Below, one piece after another: positions 1 through 12,300 of a DNA stretch of 64,000 nucleotides (its first letter is position 1; the number at the start of each line of letters is the position of its first letter). Source of the DNA: Archilochus colubris (taxonomy: Eukaryota > Chordata > Aves > Apodiformes > Trochilidae); the NCBI GenBank assembly GCA_023079485.1, contig CM041092.1, forward strand, positions 16,195,127 to 16,259,126, in the 5' to 3' direction. Both the position numbers and the translations under genes were made by a program. The notes under the pieces are model-generated. The model was not told the DNA's origin, searched no databases, and worked only from the letters and a program-made list of their open reading frames with translations.

Positions 1-109
1 ATTGGAACATCAGCCTGCCTTGGACAAGATCAGCCATTGGTAAGTAAAGCATTTTACACACACAACAACAGAAAGAAACAGTTTCTGGCAGTCTTTAGAA
101 GAGTCTTAC

Positions 110-301
110 CGAGTACGTTCTAGCTTCCAGTGGTGAGAAGACCCACTCAATGAGGCCTGTTTTGCCAGCGGGGATTTCTCCTCTGGGAGTTAAGCAGACA
201 AACACAGAATGCTGAAAATTCTCCTCCTGGATCCTCATGATGTTGTCCTGCTGAACCTCAAACTTCACAGGCACAGAGCCTCCATTGTAGAGTTCATAAA
301 T
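110..301 (-). CDS. CFAP65: CFAP65 coding exon 21, last exon inside the window
   Basis: Acceptor ctcacttcag, donor GTAAGA, phase 0 at both ends. Encodes [18 protein letters not shown] and [11 protein letters not shown]. The next exon lies left of position 1. Confidence 0.93.
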
Positions 302-3300
302 CTGAAGTGAGTCAGAGAAGGCAGTGCTTATTATACCATGCACAAGTTAAACTAGTTAACATTTCCCCAGAGGACTCTGATAAGCATTGATAATTAATTA
401 GTCAGCTTGTCTCCTAAGAATAAGGAGACCTCATAGTGTCAGGATTTATCACTGAGGCTCAGATAGGAGTCTGTGCTGAAGTTTTATCACTGCACATATA
501 CATTGATAACTGCAGTGCCTCACCAAGTGGTGCTCTGCAAATTCAGTCTAGGAGAAAATTAATACAAATTAGCTAAAGGGATCACTGTAAAGAGGATTAC
601 TTGAAATGCAAAAGCACTCGTAATAAAGTGATCTTAATTCAATTCAGACTTATTCCTTTCCTGAGTAAATTAGGCAGAACAGAATCAAAGCTGTCTTTTC
701 GCTGAATAAGTGTTTAAGGAAGTTTAATTAATTTACTAAAAAATTAATTAGAATTTATTTCCATAGTGCCTGGAGCAGTTAGACAAGTTTTCACTCAGAT
801 CCTATTCAAGAAAATAAGGGAACAGCCCAGCACACCTCATAAGCATTCTGCCTAAAATCAAAGCCAAATCTTATCAAACTGGAGACGGTGAGAGGTATTT
901 TCCCTGCTGCCATCCCAGCAGCCATTTCTAGGCTCCACCTAGTACTTGTCTTAAAATTCTGCTGTGATGCTTTCCTATGGAGGCCATTCTGTTTCCTGGG
1001 AAATGCTTCAGACACTGTAAGTCCTTGGGACACAGTAGCACCAGCACCTTCCATTCACTCTTGGGTTTGGCCCCAAGATGCTCACCTGTGTGGGAGGATG
1101 GGAGGTCCCAATGGCAATGGGTGTGAAGAGGTGCTTAGTGGATGCAAAATGAACGTACCGCTGGTTCTGTTCTACCGTCACGCTGCTGAAGTTCAGCTAC
1201 AATGGAAAGAAACACTGTCACTTTCTCACAGGGTCTTCATCACATCACTAACAACTGCACAAAAACTGAAGGATTTTGCAAGTTGAGAGCAACAGAGTTA
1301 CAGGTTTAAGCTGGAAATATCAGGAGAGTGTGTCCTAAAAAAAGGCAAGGAAATGTAGAGCCAACTCAACTGTTGGCTCTACTCTGAAAGTTTTGCATCA
1401 TGTTTCTGCCTGCTATGTCAGGCACCAGGTTAAGTGCTTCTCTTTGCAAGTATATGGATGAAATCCTCCATGAATGGAAATGTCTGGACTGTGCAGCTGT
1501 GACAGCCAAATCCTTTGGAAAGACAGTATTTTAATATATTTAGTAATTTAAGTAATGGCCTCCTCTTGAAAAGGGCTATCTGAATGTCCTCATCCTGCAA
1601 GATGTCCTGTTCTAAGAATATGTCTAATAGTCCAAAAGCTACAAGAAGACCCTAGCTGAATTCTAAGTGATCAGGGAATGATCAGAAGTACCCTGATAGA
1701 AGGGAGACTTAGAAAGCTATTTAATGGAAATGCACAGGATTCTGTGTTTTAAGAAGACTGCAATAAGCCTGAAGATGGTGATTTTCTGCAGGATCAGCCC
1801 AAAGTACCCCTGAGCTGTCTACCTAGAGACAGAGGCTGCAAAGCCATCACAGAGCTAGTAATGTCTCTGCATGGACCAAAGGGAGCTAAGTTGCAGTTCT
1901 CAATTGGCTAAGTGTAAAGCATGGCTATATTTCATATGCACATGCAGAAGATGGAGAGGATGTTTGTGACGGCGATGGATGCCTTGGACAGTAACCTGCA
2001 GGAGATACTGTATCAGCAGCTAAAAAAAGAGCAGAGAATGCCAATTCCTCCAAAACAACCTGTTCCAGTTCAGCTCCACAAGGAAAATGAGGAGGGAGAG
2101 ACGACTAGAAATAGTCCTGACAAAGTTCCACATGGGATCTTTTCACATCACTATAGGAGCATCCAGCCTCCTGAGGGCTTTAGCAAGTCAGATGATGTGA
2201 AGATAGAAGGACAAAAGCTGACACTTTCAAACTGCAAAGGAAAAAGGGGTAGGAATCTTTCTGAGGTTTAGGAGTGAAACAACCATTTATTTCATCTGAG
2301 TTAAAAAGCCAGCTTGGATTCCACCAGACTACAGCAGCCAAGAAAAAAAGGTCACCAGTTTCCAGAGATACAGGATGCAATAATTAGAGAACTATCAGTC
2401 AAATGGAGAATAGTGAAGACCTGCTGCAATCAGTTCTCCTTCCAGAGTGCATAGACTTTATCTCACAGTTACGACTTTAGCCATGAGAGGACAGAGATGC
2501 CAGAATCACCCAGGAGAAGAGCTGCCTGGAGAAGATGTGCTGCAGGTGACAACATCTCACAATACCTAATTAGCAGCTATGATGTGAAGTGCAAACAGTT
2601 CCAATTTATACTGTGTGCTCAAGAATTCTCCACAGGATCCAGCCCTTCTCTCCATCAAGTTGTGGGAAGCAGTCTGCCTCATTCAGCAACACCTGCAGCT
2701 GTCTGGGCTTTTCGTACTAAAACTGCTGAGGGCAGTAGATTCTGTCTGGCCAAACTACCCTGGAGCTCTGAGAAAAAGGTCATAGCTCCACTCTTACAGG
2801 TCTGCTTTGGTAATGAGGCAAAGGATAACCTGGGAGAGCATGAAGCATTGGAAGGCTGTTTCCCTCCTGCACAAGGAAGTGGGTAGCACATAAATGCCAG
2901 AGAAGTTTCATCCTGGGGCCAGAAGAAGTTGCCAATGGGAAATCAGATTTTTTTTTTTCAGAACACCTAGAAATCCAGTCATCTCAGGACTGAACGGCGG
3001 CCACTAAGTGGGGAAGAGAGAGTTCTGTTGGGAAAGCGGAGGTCAAAATCTGTTCACATGGGTATAGTCATCAGAGAGGTGAGTTTGGACCCCTCAAAAA
3101 ATCCTGCATTTGCTTGCAGCTGGCTGACATCACCATTCTAAAGCCAGGAAATTTGCGGTTTTACAGAATGACCAAGCAATAACCCAGCCTGATGGTCTCC
3201 ACCTTTGCTTATTGTTGCTTTCCCAAATTTCCAAAGCCTAACTTCTGGTCCACCATTATGGCATTTTACTTCCTTAAGGTTAGCACATATCCTGTACATT

Positions 3301-6300
3301 TCATCAGATTCCCAGGTGAGAATCTGTTCAACCCTGGTTTGTGAGCTTGCTTAGAGCACTGTCTGCTTCAGGGACTGTCAGCTCTGTGTTCTTCATGCCA
3401 TGACTGAGAGGAAAGAAAGCACAACTCCTTGATTTCCCTCACTGTGGAAGAAGGAGCCTCCTCCACTCCTACTTTCTGATACTAGCACTTCAGTACTGGC
3501 ACTCTGTGTCCCTGCAGGTTGTGAACACCTGCAGCCTTCCATGTCTCTGGACCTCCAAGGCACCCAGGGGTCTTTTATCATTCCAAGCACCTCCCATACT
3601 TTTTCAGCCTCTTCTGTAGTGATAGCATGAAAGAGGATGGTGGCATCTGGTAGTCACCAAAGCCACTGGCTATGTGGTAAAAGAGGTTATGTGCCCAATA
3701 GGCTTCTGGTGCTCCAAACCCTATTCCCTCACTGGCCAGCTGGTGGAATGATCACATCCACTCTCAGGATTGTGCCAGACAGGCAGAGCACAGGGAGTCT
3801 GTCCAAGAGCTTTGAGGGAAGGCACAGTTAAGCCACTGTTTGAACAGTTTGGTCAAAGGGTTGGATTTTCAGCTGACAACAGTCCTGAAAGAAAAGAAAA
3901 ATAAAAGAGATGTGGGAACACAATGGTCTCATAGGAAACTTCAGAGACAGACAGGAAGGCTCAGCTGGGAATGAGCTGTGCCCGGCAGAGCACAAGGTGA
4001 CTTTGACTCTAACTGACAGTCTGAGAGAGGGGGAGAGAAAGAAATTAGTTCCAAGCCTGAGGAAATGCTCAGGGAAAAAAAGACAACAAGTCAGATCTGG
4101 GATGCTCTAGCAAGCAGTGAAGCAGGAAGAATGAGTTGGAAGCATCTCCACTATTGGCAAGGAGAAATAAGTGGGTGGACAAAGGCATCAGGGCTGCAAC
4201 GATAGCAGCCAACCTGTAATGCAGGGAGTAACTTCTGGGCCTGAGGAAGCAGAAGCCTCTATAGCTCCAGAGCTGGAGGATGCTCTACCAACCAAACCTT
4301 TGCCAGCATGTGTATCTCCAAACTGCAGCCAGTGCTGGTGGTACTTTTGGAGAAAAGCACATTCCACGGGGGGCTTGAAGAGCATAGAAAGCTGATGAGA
4401 TGGAGAGATTCAAGAAAGCTGCATATGAGAGAAGTGGGATGGTCTGCAGAGCTGAAATCTGAGATCAGCGCATGGAAGAACTCACAGTGAAGCAGATGAA
4501 ATTCAGGGAAGTGAGCTGACAAATCCTATCCATGAGATATACTTCAGTGTGGAAAGCATGCAGGAACTGTAAAACCCTGAAAGGCTGTTTTGGACTTGAA
4601 GTTTGTTTGAAGAGGACGCAATTCTGCACTAACACCACCAATAAAATTAAAATATTAATAATAGCAATTAAAAATATTCCCTTGATGCGTAAACCAGCAG
4701 ATGCTACATGGAAGAGCCATTTAAACCAGTGCACTGCTACATCACACTGTTCTGGAACCACAGCTTTGTCAGGATGTTGGTTTGATGTCTCTGCTTGGTC
4801 CTGTGTCTCCTCACTGGCCAGCAGAGATTCCAGGGGAAGGTCACAGTCCCCTGTGTGCCATGCATCTTCTGGGGTAAAGACCTCATCATTCAATCCCTAC
4901 CTGCTGCTGCTCTGCAAATGGAAGCAAGAAACAACTGCTACCTTACCAAAATCTCATGGCTGTAGGAAACCTTCAACAGGACAGGGAGGTGGTCGGTGCC
5001 AATGAAATCATGTCTAGCAGTGCAAGAGGAGAGAGAGAGGAAAACATTAGAAACCAACCTTGTGCCCAGGGTTGCACAGTACATTAGAGACAATTCACTT
5101 CCCAACTAAAGAGTCACTGTTGTGTAAAGGGCCACTGAGAGAGGGAGGGGGACAGTTGTGTTTGGATGGGAATGACTGATACAATGTTGACTTTAGTCAT
5201 ATGCCAATTTAGGGACCCAAGTTTTTATGCCAAATTCATCTGAAATGCCAGTGCTTCTCAGATCAGGTCTGCTGTGAAACAGGATGTGTTCAGCTTTCTT
5301 CACACCCTCAACAGGCACACAAGAACTAGTAACTATAGCAAAGAACAAAAATAAGAACAACATTGTATTGTCCAAAACACAGAAATCTTGCACAGCATCT
5401 TGCTTGTCTCCCCAGCTGAAGGGAGAGCAGTGTCCCCAGCATGTCATGCTCCAGGCCTCTTGCCCTACAGTCTTAAAGCACATTAGCAAAGTAGCCCTGA
5501 GAGGAACAAGCTTTGTGTGGTCCAGAAGCTGGACATACTCAAGTACTTCTTAGTTGCCCAACCTCTGCCGGGAAGGGGCATATGAAGGAAAAGAATCCAG
5601 CATGAAAACAGAGGGGACTGATGGATGGCATGTGCTGTCATGCATGCGCATGAGATCCTGAAGGACAGGTACTCAGTGTCACCTGTGTGAGAGCTGGACT
5701 GATTCCTCCTGTCCTGGAAGAAGTTTTCCTGACTTTGGAGAAACGCTGAAGAGCTGGTTATCCTGAATTCTTAGCTGGTGCAGTTCCTGGGGGCTAAACT
5801 CAGCATCTTCTGCCCAGTGCTCCATGTCTATCTTCTGGTCAGAAGGAAACAAGAAGGCCCTAGGGAACCAGTCAGCTGGTCAGCAACAGACACACACAAC
5901 CTGCTGGTGGACACATCATGCTTCATCAGGTCTGATCTGCAGAAATGTCTTCCACCTCTTGCTTCCATCTCCACTCAAACCCACCAACAGATCTCAGTCA
6001 CAGCTCCATAAAACAGACCACACCTACAAAATCCACCCTATTAATTTGCAAACATGTCACGTTCCCTGTAAGTATTTCCATGTCCCTTGACAGACACCAG
6101 AAAAAAGGCCAAGCTCCAGTAAGCACCACTTACCACTCCACAGGCACCACACCCTTGTTGGCCAGCTGGAGCATCACCAGGGTAGGCTCTGAGCCAATAG
6201 GGGCAGCCCCAAAGTCAAAGTCCAGCAGGAGAGGGGTATACACTGGAGGGATCAAGCTTGTGCTGGTCATGGGAGAGAAAGAAGAGATTACATTGAGACA

Positions 6301-9300
6301 AGAGGAATGATTAGCAGGGCATGACAGGAGATAGGGTCCTTCTGCACTGGCTCTCTTCCATACAATTCTTCTCTGACCTTATGTTGTTGGCCCTTTGGCT
6401 GTAAGAAAGGCCTTTGGATTTTAGCTGGTTTTTACATATGCCTAATGAGAGTGAGTGCCATATATGGAGGCTATGAGAATCCTGCTTAGCTGAGGCCTCT
6501 TTTTGGCTCCTTGGTACAAGGAAGTCACTAACATACTGGAGCAGGTCCAGCAGAGAGTTGTCAAGATGGCTGAGCATGAGAACATATTTACAAGGAGCAA
6601 CTGAAAGACCTGGGTTTGTTCAGCTGCAAATCAAGACATTGACCATAGAATCTTTGTCTGGCTTGTGTGAGGGTCTGAAAGATACTTTGAGTCACCTCCT
6701 TGTCTCACCTGTGCCTTGTGGGAACTCTGTAGGTGAGCTGGCTGGGAGTTGGATCTTGCTCCAAGTATTTATTCAGTGTATCTAATGAAAAAAGCCTCCA
6801 GAGATGCAACTTGCTGATACCACTGGCACTCCCTGATGAACAGGCATCTGTGATGCAGAGTGTTGGGTAGACCCCTGATGCTATGATGCAGCAGAGGGAC
6901 TGCTGCTCCTCTTTTGTGCTTGCAAGATCTGTAGCTTGGGAGAGAAAACCACCAAAAAGTACTCATGCACTACTAGGGAGCAGCTATCTAGGATGACAAA
7001 ATGGAGAGAGACACTACCCTGACCAAAGAAAGAACAAGACGTGTACAAAGTCTTTTTATTGGCATCTTCTGAAAACCTCTAAACCACTGACTTCTAGTTC
7101 TACCTTAACACCTGCATTTAGATGTCACCAAAAGACTAAGAATGTGGTGCTTTTAAGCAGTGTGTTTACAATTTAGTTCTGCACTATGTGAAACCCTCCA
7201 TTTTTATTTAAGCCTACAGCCCAGACATTTTATGAAGTACCCCTTGATTTCACACTCAAAAAGTCATTGAATGGTCTTGTCTCTTCCATAAAATTCATAC
7301 GGCAATTCAGTACTTTCCAAGCTGGAAACTCCTTATTTAACTAATCTTTTCTTGTTCAAATCCCATTCCCCACTTCTGAACATCCCTGTTGCCCCTCTCC
7401 ATGCCTTTTCTTGTTCAGCTGCATTCTTTCTCATATGGGGATTAATCCAGATCTGCAAAAAAGATCCCAGCTGCAGAGGACTAGTTGCATGAAGCTCTCA
7501 GAATAGGTTTCAGAGCACATTGTAAAAGGCCACCATCATGCGGAAGAGCAGGGAAACTTGTGACTACAGCAGCAGGAAGTCTGGAAGTCTCCCTGTCTGT
7601 TTCTAATGGCTCAATCATATCTAACACCAAAAGGTGCAGCAAAAAGGAGACAGCACATAGAACCTGGTTCTGGTGAACTGCTCAGTTCAGAGATTTCTTC
7701 AGGCAGAACTCATGCACTGGGATCTGGGCAGCTCAGCCCATTATGGCACAGTCTGCTTGGTTGGGAGGGAATGGTTTTCCCAGAACACCCACTTCTTACC
7801 TGTGGGGGTGCAGATAGCATATTTGATTAACCAGGTGTAATGCAGCCGACGGACTAGCTTGACTGTTACTTGGACCAAAGATTTTGACCTTGCAGGAATT
7901 GTCCCTCTGGAGTGTTCCAGCTCTAGAGCTGTAGAAGAAATGTGATAGTATGAGCTCTTGGCATCACTGCTCTCGTACACCACAAGAGTATTCTGCCAGC
8001 ACACAGTTCCCCCAGCATACCTTCAGTGAAGGTACTATCCCCCATATACCTAATCATTAGGAACAGCTTCAGTTACTGAAGGTGGGATTCCCAGACTACA
8101 ACTGTTGACAGCTCCATGGGAGTACCCAGCTGGCCTCTGGCAAAGAGCAGGGAGCTTCTCCAGAGGAGGTACTCTAGAAAGGCAGCTAAAAGGATTGTGC
8201 TCCATCATTTCTTCTGGGAAGCTCCTTCTCTGCTGGGAAATTGCATCTTATTTCAAGGTGCAAACTGACCTAACTTCAATTGTCAGGCTTCAAATTAAGC
8301 TTTTTCCAGCAAGATACAAGAGTCACCTGTAGCAAATCCTTAAACCAAGAAGCAGACAGTTTAAGGTGCTTAAGAGAATCAATGCAAGCTAGCCAGCCAG
8401 CAGCCCAACCTGCGAGTTATGCCACAACAATTTTTCAGAAAAGAGGGGAAGGCCAAGGTCCCATCCCATGCTAATTCTCTTACAGTACCCAGTGGATCAC
8501 TGTGGACCTCCTCAGGGTCACAAAGCCCAGTGATGTGTTGTTCCACGCTGAGGATGTACTTTAGAGAACAGATCCCATCATTTAGCAGTACAATGCTGCA
8601 GCTTTGCAGGTCACCAACAATGACATTTCCAAGATCCAAGTGCTCCTTTTGTGCCTGGAATTCAAACCCACCATTCAAAGGTCACTTTTACACACTAAGA
8701 GTAGCAGTTGAGTGCAGCCAACACTTATCTCACCACATCCTGAACCCTTGGCAATAACAGTGCAGTGCAAAGTTGGGTACCACTTGTCATACCCTGGGAG
8801 ATATTGGAACAGGGCTACAAGGGGCTCAGTCCCACCTCCAAAAAGCTCTCTCCCATTGTTATTTGGGCTGCTGGATGAGGTGAGGCAGCGCATTCAGGAC
8901 ACTAGCTGGCCAGATGCACCTGAGATAAGTTTGCTGATCCCTCTGTAACTGCATTAGAAGTCCCCCTCTCTTTTGACTAGGCATCCACTTGCATGCAATT
9001 TATAGTTAATAAACTCCTCTAAGACATTACTACCCATCATTCCAATGTGATCAACACTGGGCAATGACTTAAAGTATTATTTTATTTAGTTCTTGTTCCT
9101 TAAGAAACATGCCTGAAAATGAAGATGCCTGCACAGATCTGCAGATAATAGGAGGGCAGCCTGATGGATGAGTGTTGATGACACTGCTTTGACAGTCATC
9201 TCCACTACACTTAGAAATGGGGCTGGCAGAAGAATAAATGGAGAAAACAGAATCAAAGGAGAGAGCTGGAAGTCCCAAGGAGCCAAAACACTTGCTCACT

Positions 9301-12300
9301 TCAGCCTGGAACAGAGGATCTGAGAGTGATTCCAAGGGATTTGGATAGGTCATATTTGAATTGGCAGGACATTTATATCATGCTATTGCCATCAGGTTAC
9401 CAGAGTCAGCTTTGTCATCTCCACCAAGAGCAGTATCTGCAGAATTTGAAGAAAGGGAAAGACCAAGAGCCCCATCCCAACCCCAAATCCCTCCTTTTAG
9501 CCAGTGGGTCCCAGTTCCTTACCCTGATGATGCCCAACACCCCCTCTCCAACAATCCGTAAGGCATAACGGGCACCTTTAGGAGACACGGGGCCTGGGTT
9601 TTTCCTCCTCACAAAAACCATAGCACGCAGCAGATACTTGATCTCCTTGTCAGGAGTAAAAGTCCACTCCTGAGCCTGTAATCACAGCAGGGAAGGAGAA
9701 CACTCACAGGAGCTTCAGACCAGAGCCAAGCATATGCACCACAATAGCTACATTCAATGCACAACCTCCTCCCCTGTTACAGTTAACCTAGTCCTCTAAA
9801 GGCAGCTCCAGACACCCTCACTTCAATCTGCCGCTATCTTTGTCTGTGTCAGAGGGAATACACATTCAGATATTCACAGCTAGGCCATGGAGATATGCTA
9901 GTCCTCACTACTCTCAAAAGGCATCCAAGGAATTCAGTAGAAATTTAGAACTTGAATTTACAGGCAGGAGAACAGAAGAGCATCATAAACCTTCTCGTGC
10001 TTGTATTTTTCCTCCATCTATTAACATCTCCTGGTGCACAACAAACTTGCTGCTGTGTTAATGCCCAGTTTCATCCAGGGTGTCATTATCAAGTGCCTGT
10101 TTATGATGCATGTGGGCCTGTACTCAAGGAACGTGTCATCCATTGTGTTTGTCCAAATCCACATCATGGGAACTAGCACAGATGCAGATGCTGGCTAGCA
10201 ACCCATGATAAGACACTGACTAGAATTCTCCAACTTTGGCATTAATGACCAAATGATTGGCACCCCTCCCATTTCTGCTCCAAATGTTCCACAGCTCTGT
10301 TGCAGAGAGCAAAATAAACTTTGGTAGAACTTGGACTTACCATGGCTTCATAGGGCTGGAGGATCCCTGTAGGGGGCCTGACAGACAGGATCTTGCTGTC
10401 AGATTGATGGATCTTCCATGTGAAAATCATGGGTAGCCTTGTGCAGTTTTTTATGGTATACATTTGTTTACAAGAGGAACCTACATAGACAGGCTTGAAG
10501 TATAGATTTCCACCACCTTCTAAGAGTAAAAGAAGGGACTCCCCACAGCTCTGGAGAGTGATCTCCTGTGGAATGAAGGAAAAAGTAAAAAACATTAGAT
10601 AGAAGTCTCAGCTAACTCTGGAAAAACCTTACAAAGATGTAGTTCCTTCAAAGACAGAAGCAAGAACAAACTTGGTCTGAAGGAGGAAAAGGGCTCTTAG
10701 CATAGTTCAGTGTATTACAGGAGATGGAAACCCAAAGGAACAAGGGGTATGTGATGTCTGGCTGCAGTGTTGTCCCACCTTAAATATTGAAAATATTCTC
10801 TCATTTCTATTTCCAGTAGGAAAATAACAAAATAACCATTAGGAGATATAACACGAGTCAGAGTCTAAGTCACTGTGAAAAGGAAAGACTACAAGGGAAC
10901 AAAGTATCTTCTACTTCTATCTCTCTACCTTGGTGTATCCAGGACAAGAGTTCAGCTGCAAAGGCAGGACATGTTGCTGCGAGATTGTGTTAAGTGGGTG
11001 AGTGGAGAGATAGAAAATCTGGTGGCATCGTGGAACGATGTGGCCTGAGCAGGGTTTGACCAAAACTGATGGACAGGCAGCTTGGTTGACACTGAAGGTT
11101 ATTGGAGAGGTGCCAGTGTTCAAGAGCAGCATACTGCAGTAGGTATCAGTGTCAGGAGCCACAGGAGGAAAATCCTGGTGGAGACAAGCAAGGAGCTGTT
11201 TGCACTAGGTTTAGAAAACCAGCTCAAAGAAGCAGCTTTCACTGCGTTACGCACTGGAGGCTGTGTAACTGCTTCTCTTCATGGTAATAAATCACCCAAG
11301 GACATACAAGTTCTAGTTTTTCCCTTCCCACAGTGGTCCTCATCTTTCATAGGCTCATGGGACTAATGAGGCTACTTTCAATTATGTGATGTTTTCTGTT
11401 CATCCAATAATTGAGCTACTTTCTGGAGCCTGCAGTCTCTGCAGTTTCAGCAAACTGGAATTTAATCCAGCTCATGCTTATCAGATGCAGGCTGCATGTC
11501 CAGAACTAGCTGAGAAATTTTTCTAAGAATTTCTCAAGACTATTCTTACTTCCCAGGATCAGATCTCACTTTAGTCATAAGAATAATACTTTCTTGTGCT
11601 ACAGAATCAACAGGGACAGTCAGAGAAACTTCTGCAACCACTTCTCTTCTGTAAGTGTGGACTCTGTGTGCTGCTCTCCATTTGCTTAAGTGCATGCACA
11701 GTGCCTGAGCCTTCTGGGAGGGAACTAAGCACCTTTGTCAGTGCCTATGTACACTTAAGCAGGAAGGAAGGAGATCCCAACAGCTTTCTTCTCAGAGGTA
11801 ATGGTGTGGTCAGTGCAATCTGCCAAATTGGAGGCTGAGAAGCTAATGCAGGAGAGATAGTATCCTATCCCTGTACCAAATCAGGTGTCTTCACACTATC
11901 AGAAGCCACCTAAGCCATATCTCAGGATGGTACAATGGGAGACAAGGTAAAGTCTTCAGAGGTAAACACTGAATGTCTCTGCAAAGATCCAAATGTGAAC
12001 CATTTACACACCTTGGGGACATCCAGGACATACTGTGGGATAAGGTGCTCCTTTTCTGCTTCATATGTGTGTGCTCTCAGCCTGACAGTCAGGCACCAGG
12101 ATGGACAGATGGTGGCATCCTTCTTGATGTTGTCATAGTGTGACAGCACCTGCAGGCATGCGAGGGACAGAACAGAGTGCACAAAGGGAGTGTAGCAAGG
12201 GGCCTTCAAGTACGTGTGTCATAACATGCAGCAGTTTGTTCTGGGGATGTGACTCCCACATCATATGGAAGGAGAGGCTGCAGTGATGTACAGTGCCCTC

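Noticed and set aside
4465..4893. Minus-strand frame with a membrane-like stretch ([18 protein letters not shown]), first taken as a CFAP65 exon
   Set aside because: Exons 19 and 20 join directly in phase 0 with the conserved EIL|LNF junction, and no good donor ends this frame.
5193..5489. Minus-strand frame with a hydrophobic run in CFAP65
   Set aside because: Exons 18 and 19 already join in phase; no splice sites or family match.
8484..8654. CFAP65 exon 14 ending at the stronger donor (GTAAGA)
   Set aside because: Joined to exon 15 it creates an in-frame stop (CTC TAG) and loses the conserved DPLALEL join; kept only as a possible isoform.
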